DNA of 64,000 nucleotides from an uncultured Bacteroidales bacterium (GTDB taxonomy: Bacteria; Bacteroidota; Bacteroidia; Bacteroidales; Bacteroidaceae). Positions 52,852-61,194 of this stretch are shown in pieces. The notes beneath the pieces are model-generated. The model was not told the DNA's origin. It ran no database searches and saw only the letters and a program-made list of their open reading frames with translations. The stretch is taken from positions 1-64,000 of the forward strand of contig CACYMI010000003.1 in assembly GCA_902775385.1 (NCBI GenBank), read 5' to 3'. The position numbers were made by a program, and so were the translations under genes. Positions within the stretch are counted from its first letter, which is position 1, and the number at the start of each line of letters is the position of its first letter.

Positions 52852-53763
52852 TTATTCAGCTTTTGAGGGTTCAACATTCTGATTCGGAGTATTGTCGGTA
52901 CTCTGAACAGCCGGTTCCTCTGCCTTGGGCTTACGAGGCGGGAAATTAAATCCGTGGATAGCACCCTTGGGACAGGCTTCCTCGCACTTGCGGCACATTT
53001 TGCACTTCTCGGCATCGATATATGCCAGGTTGTTCTCGAGGGTGATGGCCTGGAACTTCTCGCAGGTCTTGACGCACTTGCCGCAACCGATGCAGGAGGC
53101 CTTACAGGCCTTGTTAGCAATGGCCCCCTTGTCCTTGTTGTTACACAACACCACTACCCTACGGCCTTTGGGACCTTTCAGGCGAATCTCAATTATACTG
53201 CGGGGGCAGGCCTTGGCACAGGCTCCGCAGGCAGTACACTTCTCTTCGTCCACTACGGGCAGACCGGTCTCGGCATCCATGCTGATAGCACCGAACTGGC
53301 ACTTGGACACACAGTCGCCACAGCCCAGACAGCCGTAAGGGCAACCTGTGTCACCCATGCCGGTCATGTTCTTGACACGGCAGCTTACCGCACCATCGAA
53401 CTCTGCATTACGGGGACGGTTCTCACACGTTCCGTTACAACGTACAACAGCCACCTTAGGGGCACTGGCTACGGCAGCCATTCCCAGAATTCCGGCTACC
53501 TGCTCCATCACGGGCTGGCCGCCTACGGGGCATAACTTGCCCTCCAGACTTCCCGCATCGGCAGCTTTGACACATGCGGCGGCAAAACCGGAGCAACCGG
53601 GGTAGCCGCAACCGCCACAGTTAGCCTGGGGCAGCACTTCTGAAACCTGCGCAATACGTGGATCTTCATGTACAGCAAACTTGTGGGAAATGAAATAAAG
53701 CACCAGTGCTGAGACCAGTCCTATCACTCCCAGAACAATTACTGCAATAAGGATTACATTCAT
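52852..53763 (-). CDS. rnfB: Rnf complex subunit B, ferredoxin-like
   Basis: 303 residues. N-terminal membrane helix (MNVILIAVIVLGVIGLVSAL) then the four-Cys cluster site NCGGCGYPGCSGFAAACVKA near 48, and further Cys-rich 4Fe-4S repeats: CPYGCLGCGDCVSKCQFGA, CTACGACAKACPRSI, CIGCGKCVKTCEKF and CKMCRKCEEACPKGAIHGFN. The acidic, Pro-rich C-terminus is a linker. Entry point for electrons from reduced ferredoxin. Confidence 0.96.
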   Translation of the reverse strand: MNVILIAVIVLGVIGLVSALVLYFISHKFAVHEDPRIAQVSEVLPQANCGGCGYPGCSGFAAACVKAADAGSLEGKLCPVGGQPVMEQVAGILGMAAVASAPKVAVVRCNGTCENRPRNAEFDGAVSCRVKNMTGMGDTGCPYGCLGCGDCVSKCQFGAISMDAETGLPVVDEEKCTACGACAKACPRSIIEIRLKGPKGRRVVVLCNNKDKGAIANKACKASCIGCGKCVKTCEKFQAITLENNLAYIDAEKCKMCRKCEEACPKGAIHGFNFPPRKPKAEEPAVQSTDNTPNQNVEPSKAE

Positions 53764-53795
53764 AGATTGATTGGTTATAATTTTAATTGTTTTAG

Positions 53796-54227
53796 TTAGT
53801 TTTCTCTTTTATGCAAGGTAAAGCTGAAATGCCGGCCTATATAAGCCCTGAGGAGATACAGGGCAAGGAAGTATATGACCAGTACGGTCATAGACAGGAG
53901 GATGCCCGCCATATCGCTACCGAATACCTTCACACCGATGAACAGGGACGCAATCATCAGGACCAGGGGCAGCAGGTAGCATATATACACGGCTCTGAGG
54001 CCCTGTACTACGGTGCCTTCAACATCCACCGTCTCACCTGCCTTTACATCTGTGCCGTTCAGCAGGACGGTGATAACCTTCTCCTTGCTCTCGCTGCTGT
54101 TGCACAGGCGCTGTGCCGAGCATCCCGAGCAGGCTGAATGCTGCAGAATACGCACATGACAAGTACTGCCGCTGACTGACTCAACGACACCCGTATGTTT
54201 TATCACATCCGTTACTTTCCGCATCAT
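53796..54227 (-). CDS. RseC/SoxR-reducing system family protein
   Basis: 143 residues from ATG 54227 (a second ATG follows immediately). An upstream ATG at 54248 overlaps the -7 promoter box and is not used. A Cys-rich N-terminal part (HSACSGCSAQRLCNSSES, pattern CxxCxxxxxC) leads to two membrane helices (AVYICYLLPLVLMIASLFIG and AGILLSMTVLVIYFLALYLL). RseC-like proteins precede Rnf operons in Bacteroidota; in E. coli RseC-type proteins help keep SoxR reduced. First gene of the rnf operon. Confidence 0.88.
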   Translation of the reverse strand: MMRKVTDVIKHTGVVESVSGSTCHVRILQHSACSGCSAQRLCNSSESKEKVITVLLNGTDVKAGETVDVEGTVVQGLRAVYICYLLPLVLMIASLFIGVKVFGSDMAGILLSMTVLVIYFLALYLLRAYIGRHFSFTLHKREN

Positions 54228-54245
54228 TATATTACAAAAATCATA

Positions 54246-54253
54246 CAAAGATA
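54246..54253 (-). promoter_or_regulatory. -7 promoter box of the rnf operon
   Basis: Minus-strand TATCTTTG, 18 bases upstream of the ATG at 54227. It fixes the rseC-like start and probably drives all seven genes down to rnfA. Confidence 0.6.
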
Positions 54254-54350
54254 CAATTATTTTTGCTACCTATTTATATATAATGCGGGCGCGGCAATTC
54301 CTTTAACACTTTTTAAGGATAGATACACCTTATTAGAGACTTCAATGAAG

Positions 54351-54358
54351 TAAATTTG
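54351..54358 (+). promoter_or_regulatory. -7 promoter box for ispE
   Basis: TAAATTTG, 21 bases before the chosen ATG at 54380; the alternative TTG at 54356 overlaps it. Confidence 0.55.
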
Positions 54359-54379
54359 CAGCAAAAATATGAATTCGAT

Positions 54380-55195
54380 ATGAAAATTACCACTAAAGCA
54401 TGTTGTAAGATCAACATCGGACTGAACATAGTATCCAAACGTGCGGACGGCTACCACAACCTGGAGACTGTCTTCTACCCCGTTCCACTGTATGACCGTA
54501 TTGACATAACGGACGCCGATGCCGACATCATAGATCTTGCCGGACATCCGCTGGAGGGAGACCCGAATGACAATCTGGTACTCAAGGCTGTGCGCATGCT
54601 TAGGGAGAACGGCCTGAAGGTTCCCGGCGTTCACATCTCCCTGCTGAAGAATATACCCAGCGGAGCCGGATTGGGTGGAGGAAGCAGTGATGCGGCGGCG
54701 GTGGTAAAGGTGCTGAACAGCCACCTCTCCCTAGGACTGACTGACCAGCAGATGGAGCGTATGATTGTGCGTTTGGGAGCTGACTGCCCTTTCTTTATCC
54801 GTTGCCGGCCCGTCTATGCGCAAGGAGTGGGCGATGAGTTCTCACCCATTCGGATTAATCTGGCCGGATGGTATCTGGTACTGGTCAAACCGGATGATTA
54901 TGTATCCACGCGCGAGGCTTATTCTTTAATTAAGGCTACGCCATCCAAATATTCTCTTACTGAGGAGGTTATGAAACCGGTTGACCAATGGAGAGAGACC
55001 ATTACTAACGACTTTGAGAAGAGTGTTTTCCCTCAGCATCCTGGTATAGAGGAGATACGTAACCAACTCTACCGGATGGGGGCTTCGTATGCCTGCATGA
55101 GCGGAAGCGGAAGTACCGTATTCGGCTTGTTCCGCAACGGGGCCGACCTGTCAGAGTTGGGCAGAAAACACTTCGTCTTCCAGACCAGGCTGTAA
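54380..55195 (+). CDS. ispE: 4-diphosphocytidyl-2-C-methyl-D-erythritol kinase
   Basis: 271 residues from ATG 54380. GHMP kinase fold: MKITTKACCKINIGLNIVSK and RADGYHNLETVFYPVPLYD, ATP-binding LKNIPSGAGLGGGSSDAAAV near residue 94, and GASYACMSGSGSTVFGLF near 235. Phosphorylates CDP-methylerythritol in the non-mevalonate isoprenoid pathway. Free-standing gene, divergent from the rnf operon. Confidence 0.95.
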   Translation: MKITTKACCKINIGLNIVSKRADGYHNLETVFYPVPLYDRIDITDADADIIDLAGHPLEGDPNDNLVLKAVRMLRENGLKVPGVHISLLKNIPSGAGLGGGSSDAAAVVKVLNSHLSLGLTDQQMERMIVRLGADCPFFIRCRPVYAQGVGDEFSPIRINLAGWYLVLVKPDDYVSTREAYSLIKATPSKYSLTEEVMKPVDQWRETITNDFEKSVFPQHPGIEEIRNQLYRMGASYACMSGSGSTVFGLFRNGADLSELGRKHFVFQTRL

Positions 55196-55259
55196 AAAAA
55201 GAGGGGAAATTCCTACCCATTTATAGGGAAATACCATTTCTCTGCTGCGGGGAATGCTG

Positions 55260-55267
55260 TACCTTTG
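55260..55267 (+). promoter_or_regulatory. -7 promoter box for the Gly/Ser/Arg-rich protein gene
   Basis: TACCTTTG, 27 bases upstream of the ATG at 55295. Confidence 0.6.
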
Positions 55268-55294
55268 CAGCAGAACCAAAAACCATCAAGCGTT

Positions 55295-56329
55295 ATGAAA
55301 AGATTTATCATTTCCCTGTTTATGATATTCGCAACATGGCAAGCAGCCTTTGCAATGAGTTATGAGCGTGCTCGAGAGGAAGCATTGTACCTGACGGACA
55401 AGATGGCCTATGAGCTGAATCTGAATGACCAGCAGTATAATGATGCGTATGAGATAAATCTGGACTACTTCCTGTCATTGGACTCCGAGGCCGACCTGTA
55501 TGCCGACTACCTCTCATACCGGCTCTCTGACCTGCGTCACATCCTGTATGACTGGCAGTACAACCTGATGCTAGCTGCCGACTACTTCATCCGTCCCGTG
55601 TACTGGCGTTCAGGCGGATGGTACTTTCCCATCTACGGGCACTATAGCGTAGGACATTACTATTACAGCTACCCCAACGTATATTACAGCTATCGTGGCG
55701 GACACGGACGTATTCATTATCACAGCGGATTCTATGCCAGCAGACGTCCGGTATGGAACGGAGGACTGAGGGGACATCACCCGACAGGCGGCCGTGGCAG
55801 AATCGGAAACACCTCAATTCAAAGGCATGACGGCGGAAGGAACGGATATCATATAGAGTTCAACCGTAACAATAACGGCCGTTCAGACCGGGGAAACTCA
55901 TTTGGAAACAGCAGCACACGCAACCGTGAGGGATATAGCCGCTACCATGAGGGTACAACCCGGAATCACGAGGGTTATACCAGGAACTATGACCGTAGCA
56001 ACAGCGGCAGTTCATACGGCTCCCGCCCCAGCCACAGCAACGACAGCTATAACGGAAGTTCAAGAGGAAGTTACAGCGGTGATACGCACGGCAATTATAA
56101 CAGGGGTTCCGGAAGCAGCTTCGGAAGCGGCTCAAGAGGCAGTTATAGTGGTGGCACGCGAAGCTATGGAAGCGGCTCAAGAGGAGGAAGCTACAGCGGT
56201 GGCTCACGCGGAGGAAGCTACAGCGGTGGCTCACGTGGAGGAAGCTATAGCGGCGGCGGTTCACGCGGAGGAGGATACAGCGGCGGTTCACGTGGAGGAG
56301 GCGGTAGTGTTTCCAGAGGAAGAAGATAA
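55295..56329 (+). CDS. Exported protein with low-complexity Gly/Ser/Arg/Tyr-rich C-terminal half
   Basis: 344 residues from ATG 55295. Signal peptide MKRFIISLFMIFATWQAAFA. Residues 21-95 form a helical region (YERAREEALYLTDKMAYELN, NDQQYNDAYEINLDYFLSL), then a Tyr-rich stretch (HYYYSYPNVYYSYRGGHGR). From about residue 200 the chain is almost only G, S, R, N, Y with repeats such as GGSYSGGSR, and it ends SVSRGRR. The helical part resembles a family common in Bacteroidota that I cannot name; the tail is likely disordered and could be sticky or matrix-forming. A terminator follows at 56341. Confidence 0.75.
   Translation: MKRFIISLFMIFATWQAAFAMSYERAREEALYLTDKMAYELNLNDQQYNDAYEINLDYFLSLDSEADLYADYLSYRLSDLRHILYDWQYNLMLAADYFIRPVYWRSGGWYFPIYGHYSVGHYYYSYPNVYYSYRGGHGRIHYHSGFYASRRPVWNGGLRGHHPTGGRGRIGNTSIQRHDGGRNGYHIEFNRNNNGRSDRGNSFGNSSTRNREGYSRYHEGTTRNHEGYTRNYDRSNSGSSYGSRPSHSNDSYNGSSRGSYSGDTHGNYNRGSGSSFGSGSRGSYSGGTRSYGSGSRGGSYSGGSRGGSYSGGSRGGSYSGGGSRGGGYSGGSRGGGGSVSRGRR
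56176..56316 (+). repeat. In-frame tandem repeats encoding Gly-Gly-Ser-Tyr-Ser-Gly
   Basis: Consecutive imperfect copies of a 24-30-base unit containing GGAGGAAGCTACAGCGGTGG encode RGGSYSGGS-type peptides. Copy number could change by slippage. Confidence 0.7.
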
Positions 56330-56340
56330 TAACCAAAGCA

Positions 56341-56372
56341 AAAGCCCCAGCTCCACACAGCTGAGGCTTTTA
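56341..56372. terminator. Bidirectional terminator
   Basis: Stem 56341-56353 with 56360-56372 (one mismatch) flanked by A and T runs between the convergent exported-protein and SLC13 genes. Confidence 0.8.
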
Positions 56373-56414
56373 TTATGAATTAAATGTATGCAGATAATAA
56401 TATCCTGTTGTTTT

Positions 56415-57923
56415 TTAGCCCATAATACCATATTTGCCAATAAAGAACAGCAGGACGTAGCCCATAGCCAGACCGATAATACCCATGATGATACCTACAC
56501 GCATCATCTGCTTCTGGTCAATAAGACCAGTGGCATGTGCCAGGGCATTAGGAGGTGTGGAGATGGGAAGGATCATTGCCAGTGAAGAACTGAGGGCAAC
56601 ACCGATAAGCAATGTGCTGACACCGCCATAGGGCTGTAAAGTAGCCACCGTGGAGAGACCGGCAAGCGCAAGAATCGGGAACAGAAGGTTTGCCGTAGCA
56701 GTATGACTGATAAAATTAGCCATAGCATAACACAGCAACCCGCTACCCAGAATCATCAGGAGGGGCGACCATGAACTGAACGGGATGGTTGATATCAGAT
56801 GCTGAGCCAGATTGGAATCCTGCAACGACAGACCCAGGGCAAAACCGCCGGCCACCATCCATAGTACAGACCAGTTAATCTCCTCCAGATCACGGCGCGT
56901 GATAATACCGCATGTACAGAATACACCTACGGGCAGCATAGCCACCACGTTAGAGTTGATACCCGTGTATTTGTCAAACATCCATAACAGAACGGTAATG
57001 GCGAATGTAATGTAAACCACAACAGAACGCCAGTCATTCCTGGTCTCGCCTTCAATATGAAGCTCAATCTTCTTCTGTGTAAAGGGAAACAGCGTCTTCA
57101 GAATAAACCATGCGATGAAGAGCAGGATAATAACATAGGGACACATTACCATCATCCACTGACCGAATCCGATTTGCATGTTCAGACCATTAGGATCAGC
57201 CAGATAAGACAGGGCTATGGAATTGGGGGGTGTGCCAATAGGTGTTCCGATACCACCGATATTGGCACCGATGGGGATAGCCAGGGCCAGGGCAATCTTA
57301 CCTTTTCCGTTGGCTGGTAAGGACTTAAGCACAGGAGCCAGGAATGTAAGCATCATGGCAGCCGTGGCAGTGTTACTGAGGAACATGGAGAACAGTCCCG
57401 TAACCAGCAGGAAACCAAGAAGCACATTCTCGGATTTGGTTCCGAAAGGCTTCAGCAACACCTTAGCCAGTTTGACATCCAGTCCGCTCTTGGTAGCGGC
57501 GATAGCCAAAATGAAACCTCCGATAAAAAGCATGATGATAGGGTTGGCAAAGCAGGCCATGATAGCCTTGTGCGAGATAACGGACCCCAGTTCCTCGGCA
57601 GGATGGTCTACAAACAGGCATAGGGCACTGTCAGAACACGTAAAAAGCAGAATCACGATAATGGCGACAGAAGTCGTCCATGAAGGAATAGCTTCTGTTA
57701 TCCACATAACTGTTGCAAAACAGAACAGGGCTATGACACGTTGTTCAATAAGGGTGAGGTTCTCAATTCCGAAAACATCAGAAGGAAGGACCCAGATTAC
57801 GACTCCCATGGCAATTGCCGTAAGAAGTTTAATAGCCTTGATGAACGTACTGCTGTTTCTTTTCTCTTTTTTTCTGCGATGGTATGCCTCAACAAGGTGA
57901 TTACCAGTAAAGATTTTAAACAT
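56415..57923 (-). CDS. SLC13/DASS-family anion:Na+ symporter
   Basis: 502 residues, about 11-13 membrane helices. Motifs of divalent-anion/Na+ symporters: FLSNTATAAMMLTFLAPVLK near 185 and GIGTPIGTPPNSIALSYLAD near 225, the SNT pattern, repeated as FISHTATANLLFPILALAGL near 400 and ILPISTPPNALAHATGL (second SxT site). Carries dicarboxylates such as succinate, or sulfate, with sodium. The 5' leader carries a cobalamin riboswitch (58085-58310), which would make its expression B12-responsive. Confidence 0.9.
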   Translation of the reverse strand: MFKIFTGNHLVEAYHRRKKEKRNSSTFIKAIKLLTAIAMGVVIWVLPSDVFGIENLTLIEQRVIALFCFATVMWITEAIPSWTTSVAIIVILLFTCSDSALCLFVDHPAEELGSVISHKAIMACFANPIIMLFIGGFILAIAATKSGLDVKLAKVLLKPFGTKSENVLLGFLLVTGLFSMFLSNTATAAMMLTFLAPVLKSLPANGKGKIALALAIPIGANIGGIGTPIGTPPNSIALSYLADPNGLNMQIGFGQWMMVMCPYVIILLFIAWFILKTLFPFTQKKIELHIEGETRNDWRSVVVYITFAITVLLWMFDKYTGINSNVVAMLPVGVFCTCGIITRRDLEEINWSVLWMVAGGFALGLSLQDSNLAQHLISTIPFSSWSPLLMILGSGLLCYAMANFISHTATANLLFPILALAGLSTVATLQPYGGVSTLLIGVALSSSLAMILPISTPPNALAHATGLIDQKQMMRVGIIMGIIGLAMGYVLLFFIGKYGIMG

Positions 57924-58084
57924 ATTTGCTAATTATTAATACATATTTTATACACTGAACCATATTCACTCATGACGTAACACGGTGATTAGTTCAGGTA
58001 CTCAATATACATTTACCTCACATCTGACATTGTGAGTCTGACTACAGGTTTGCGCTTTGCCCGTAATCCCGCAGGCTAACGTAA

Positions 58085-58310
58085 TCGCAAAAGGCAGGTC
58101 TTCTGACTTTGTCCTTATGACCGGTGCGGTCTTCCCGGAGTATTTATATCAACTGTCTGTCCTATAAGGATATGCCGGTTGACTCCAGTGACACTGTTGA
58201 CCGTCTGTAACAGAAAGGACTTACAGCATCGGGTAATGTCGCAGAATTGCACTGCGTTCCCGTCTTAGCTCCATTTTAACCCGAAAAGGCTTTGGAGAAC
58301 CAATTGCGCC
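58085..58310 (-). promoter_or_regulatory. Cobalamin riboswitch
   Basis: On the minus strand: GGGAACGCAGTGCAATTCTG followed by CGACATTACCCGATGCTGTAA (the GGGAA...GTGCAATTC...CCCG..CTGTAA core), then GTCACTGG, and finally the B12 box AGTCAGAAGACCTGCC around 58090. A -7 promoter (58313) lies just upstream. About 165 bases separate it from the ATG of the SLC13 gene, the only gene it can control; that stretch has a weak hairpin near 58018-58045 but no clear terminator. Confidence 0.85.
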
Positions 58311-58312
58311 TG

Positions 58313-58320
58313 CAAAATTA
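58313..58320 (-). promoter_or_regulatory. -7 promoter box of the riboswitch transcript
   Basis: Minus-strand TAATTTTG immediately upstream of the aptamer. Confidence 0.6.
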
Positions 58321-58384
58321 CGAATAAGTGAGCGGAATACAAAATAAATCTTGTTTATTTTTATTCAAAAAAGAGAGACAAAAA

Positions 58385-58419
58385 AAAGAGTTGTCACTTC
58401 GTTGAAGTAACAACTCTTT
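58385..58419 (-). terminator. Terminator of the tRNA cluster
   Basis: An interrupted stem (AAAGAGTTGT ... ACAACTCTTT with one mismatch) followed on the minus strand by eight T. Confidence 0.8.
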
Positions 58420-58464
58420 ATAATCCTTAGTTCCGCATCTCGAAATCAAAGAGAGACTGAACAG

Positions 58465-58537
58465 AGCGGCAAACGAGACTCGAACTCGCGACCCCAACCT
58501 TGGCAAGGTTGTGCTCTACCAACTGAGCTATTGCCGC
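58465..58537 (-). tRNA. tRNA-Gly (GCC)
   Basis: 73 nt. Acceptor GCGGCAA/TTGCCGC, anticodon arm CCTTGCCAAGG with anticodon GCC. CCA not encoded. Identical to the copy at 58763. Confidence 0.95.
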
Positions 58538-58566
58538 ATGTCTGAAAGCATTTCCCGCATCATGAG

Positions 58567-58647
58567 TGAAGAGGAGGAGACTCGAACTCCCACGCCTCGC
58601 GGCACTACCACCTCAAAGTAGCGCGTCTACCATTCCGCCACCTCTCC
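58567..58647 (-). tRNA. tRNA-Leu (GAG)
   Basis: 81 nt with a long variable arm. Acceptor GGAGAGG with CCTCTTC (one G-U pair), anticodon loop TTGAGGT with anticodon GAG. CCA not encoded. Confidence 0.93.
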
Positions 58648-58668
58648 GAAGGATATCCAAGAACTTAG

Positions 58669-58750
58669 TGCCCAAAACAGGACTCGAACCTGCACGCCTT
58701 GCGGCACACGCACCTGAAACGTGCGCGTCTACCAATTCCGCCACTTGGGC
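58669..58750 (-). tRNA. tRNA-Leu (CAG)
   Basis: 82 nt with a long variable arm. Acceptor GCCCAAG with TTTGGGC, anticodon loop TTCAGGT with anticodon CAG. CCA not encoded. Confidence 0.93.
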
Positions 58751-58762
58751 ATTTGATTATCG

Positions 58763-58835
58763 AGCGGCAAACGAGACTCGAACTCGCGACCCCAACCTTG
58801 GCAAGGTTGTGCTCTACCAACTGAGCTATTGCCGC
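58763..58835 (-). tRNA. tRNA-Gly (GCC), second copy
   Basis: Identical in sequence to 58465-58537. First gene of the Gly-Leu-Leu-Gly transcript. Confidence 0.95.
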
Positions 58836-58913
58836 AGGATATTATCTCAGATAATCCCCATTATTTCAATTGCGCATCCCTAAGGATTTAACCAATTCCC
58901 CTGAATTGCGGTG

Positions 58914-58921
58914 CAAAGGTA
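58914..58921 (-). promoter_or_regulatory. -7 promoter box of the tRNA cluster
   Basis: Minus-strand TACCTTTG, 79 bases upstream of the first tRNA, after the nspC stop. Confidence 0.55.
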
Positions 58922-58960
58922 TAACAATTTTCCGGAACCACCAAACAAAAACGCATTTTT

Positions 58961-60106
58961 TTAATCCATTCTTGTATAATAATCGCAATATTTGTATTCT
59001 TTGAGTATTTCACGGGTACCATCCAGACGTTCAAACACAATTGAAGGGTGTGAGATACCATTGAACATATTGGTCTTAACTGTGGTGTAATGCAGCATAT
59101 CCTCAAAGATAATTTCCTGCCCCACCCTCAATGGTCCGGCAAATTTCCAGCTGCCCATATAGTCACCGCTCAGGCAGCTGTTACCTCCCAGTCGGTAAAC
59201 ATTCTCCTCAGGACGGGCCGTCTTGACCGCATCGGCCGGCAATGACTCTGCTCCGCGGACAGCGGGTTGGTAAGGCATCTCCATACAATCTGGCATATGG
59301 CAGGTAAACGACACATTCAGAATAGCCGTACGTATACCGTGATTCTCCACAATGTCCACCACCTGGGAAACCAGGGGGCCGGTCTGCCATGCGAAGGCAC
59401 TGCCAGGCTCCAGTATAATCCGCAAGTGGGGATAACGTTCCCTAAGCTGCTTTAATATATATATAAGGTAGGGAACGTTATAATCAGCACGTGTCATCAG
59501 ATGACCGCCTCCCAGATTCAGCCACTTGAGCTGAGGAAACCATCGGGCAAACTTTTCCTCAAGGTGCACAAGGGTATTACCCAGAGCCTCGGCCGAACTC
59601 TCACAATGGCAATGACAGTGAAAACCCTCTATTCCGTAGGGCAGGATTTCGGGCAACTGATCAGCCAGCACCCCGAACCGGCTGCCCGGAGCGCAGGGGT
59701 TGTACAGTTCCGTCTCTATCTCACTGTATTCAGGATTAATCCTTACGCCCACACTCACAGGATGCTTCCGGTAAGCTTTCACCATAGGCATGAACTGCCG
59801 GTACTGCGAGAGCGAATTGAAGGTTACATGTCCGCTGCAATCCAGTATCGTGGGGAAATCCTCCTCCGTATAGGCAGGACTATAGGTATGGGCCAGACTG
59901 CCGAAATCGTTATACGAGAGCAGTGCCTCATTGACACTGCTGGCCGTAGTATGACGGATATACTCGCGGAAAACAGGGAAAGTCTTCCACAAGGCAAAAG
60001 CTTTGAAGGCGAGAATAATCTCCACGCCGGCCTCATCAGCTACATGCTTAATCAGCTCCAGGTTACGACGTAACAGTTTTTCTTCCAAAAGATAATACGG
60101 AGTCAT
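58961..60106 (-). CDS. nspC: Carboxynorspermidine decarboxylase
   Basis: 381 residues, alanine-racemase-like PLP enzyme. MTPYYLLEEKLLRRNLELIK, PLP Lys in IILAFKAFALWKTF, EGFHCHCHCESSAEALG near 160, LNLGGGHLMTRADYNVPYLI, ILEPGSAFAWQTG and the catalytic Cys region GNSCLSGDYMGSWKF. Decarboxylates carboxy(nor)spermidine to spermidine/norspermidine, the alternative polyamine route common in gut Bacteroidota. The partner dehydrogenase is not in the window. Its ATG overlaps the upstream PCMD stop (TGATG), so the two are coupled. Confidence 0.94.
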   Translation of the reverse strand: MTPYYLLEEKLLRRNLELIKHVADEAGVEIILAFKAFALWKTFPVFREYIRHTTASSVNEALLSYNDFGSLAHTYSPAYTEEDFPTILDCSGHVTFNSLSQYRQFMPMVKAYRKHPVSVGVRINPEYSEIETELYNPCAPGSRFGVLADQLPEILPYGIEGFHCHCHCESSAEALGNTLVHLEEKFARWFPQLKWLNLGGGHLMTRADYNVPYLIYILKQLRERYPHLRIILEPGSAFAWQTGPLVSQVVDIVENHGIRTAILNVSFTCHMPDCMEMPYQPAVRGAESLPADAVKTARPEENVYRLGGNSCLSGDYMGSWKFAGPLRVGQEIIFEDMLHYTTVKTNMFNGISHPSIVFERLDGTREILKEYKYCDYYTRMD

Positions 60107-61056
60107 CAGTACACAAATTTAACGTTATCAATCCATAGGGTGTTACCCTCGGTTCCGGTATATGTGCCGCCGGTACTGCTGTCAAATTTGACAGTCACAT
60201 GTGTAGGTGCATCCGAGGCATCACCCCACCCTTCCTCAATGATGGGAACATTCACGCCCTTACTGTTCTTGGCATAAAAGGCATTCTCGCCAGTATAAAG
60301 GCCCATATAGCTGCGGTAATAGGATTCCCTGGTTATATCACCATAGTGAATGGGGAATTCCTTTCCCTCAATCCATCCGCCGGTATTCTTGTCAAAGAGG
60401 ACCCTCATGGTTCCGATGCGAAGAGCATGGATATTACCATCCGCATCCTCCCAGCGTTTCTGTAACATACACAGACAACCGCCCATATCCTTTCCAGGGA
60501 TGACCTTGGTCTTGCTGAACCCAGTCTCCCTGATGCGGTTAGGACTGCCGTTGTTATAATACTTATAGTCAAACCTGATAGCCTTCGGGCGCTTTGTGAA
60601 GGGGACCCCCACACTTATTTTGGACATAGGGTTGGACGAACTGGTAATCGGCTCTATCAGGGTACCTGTAAAGAGGCTGCCGGCAGCCATGACACTGATA
60701 TTGATTACCCCGATTGCCTTGCACTTGGAGACATGTGTATATAATTTGACGCACTTGCCACCGGCATGCGCGTCAGGATATACGCTGACATTCGTCTTCA
60801 CAACGCCTCCTACCTTTGCATAAACATTACTGTTGGCCCAGGGGCAGCCGCCTTGATTGGTAAAGGCACGGGCTCCGTCGAAGGTACCCTGAGGCCCTAC
60901 TTCATACAACGTCCGCGTGTTACCCCCCACCAGAACGCTCTCCTTAATGGAACGGGTAATCCATGTGTCGAAATTACTGTAGCTGAGCTGCCCCTCCTGA
61001 GAATGGGCATTCAGTGTGAAAAGTGACAGTATCAATGGGATTGAACTCTTTTTCAT
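60106..61056 (-). CDS. Secreted PCMD-domain protein
   Basis: 316 residues with signal peptide (MKKSSIPLILSLFTLNAHSQ). The C-terminal two thirds match PCMD (putative carbohydrate metabolism domain): SKISVGVPFTKRPKAIRFDY near 150, KDMGGCLCMLQKRWEDADGN, then FPIHYGDITRESYYRSYM and the final VTVKFDSSTGGTYTGTEGNT followed by LWIDNVKFVY. A jelly-roll, probably glycan-binding, surface protein. It is unusual as the first gene of an operon with nspC. Promoter at 61085. Confidence 0.85.
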   Translation of the reverse strand: MKKSSIPLILSLFTLNAHSQEGQLSYSNFDTWITRSIKESVLVGGNTRTLYEVGPQGTFDGARAFTNQGGCPWANSNVYAKVGGVVKTNVSVYPDAHAGGKCVKLYTHVSKCKAIGVINISVMAAGSLFTGTLIEPITSSSNPMSKISVGVPFTKRPKAIRFDYKYYNNGSPNRIRETGFSKTKVIPGKDMGGCLCMLQKRWEDADGNIHALRIGTMRVLFDKNTGGWIEGKEFPIHYGDITRESYYRSYMGLYTGENAFYAKNSKGVNVPIIEEGWGDASDAPTHVTVKFDSSTGGTYTGTEGNTLWIDNVKFVY

Positions 61057-61084
61057 CCTTGAACATATTATCAGAAAACGGATG

Positions 61085-61092
61085 CAAAGTTA
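61085..61092 (-). promoter_or_regulatory. -7 promoter box for PCMD-nspC
   Basis: Minus-strand TAACTTTG, 28 bases upstream of the ATG at 61056. Confidence 0.55.
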
Positions 61093-61155
61093 CGACTAAG
61101 CAGGAAGATGCTAAACAATTTGGGCTTAAACTTTGCAAAAAACGCGGAAAAGGCA

Positions 61156-61163
61156 TAATTTTG
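61156..61163 (+). promoter_or_regulatory. -7 promoter box for fbp
   Basis: TAATTTTG, 31 bases upstream of the ATG at 61195. Confidence 0.55.
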
Positions 61164-61194
61164 TCCTGAAAGAAAGAAAAAAACACCTCCATAT

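Noticed and set aside
53811..54137. Antisense open frame over the RseC-like gene
   Set aside because: The minus-strand gene has the Cys motif and two membrane helices and a promoter; the plus-strand frame has no motif.
58018..58045. Terminator hairpin as the riboswitch expression platform
   Set aside because: The hairpin has only about 6 bp of clear stem and no following T-run, so it is too weak to name as a terminator.
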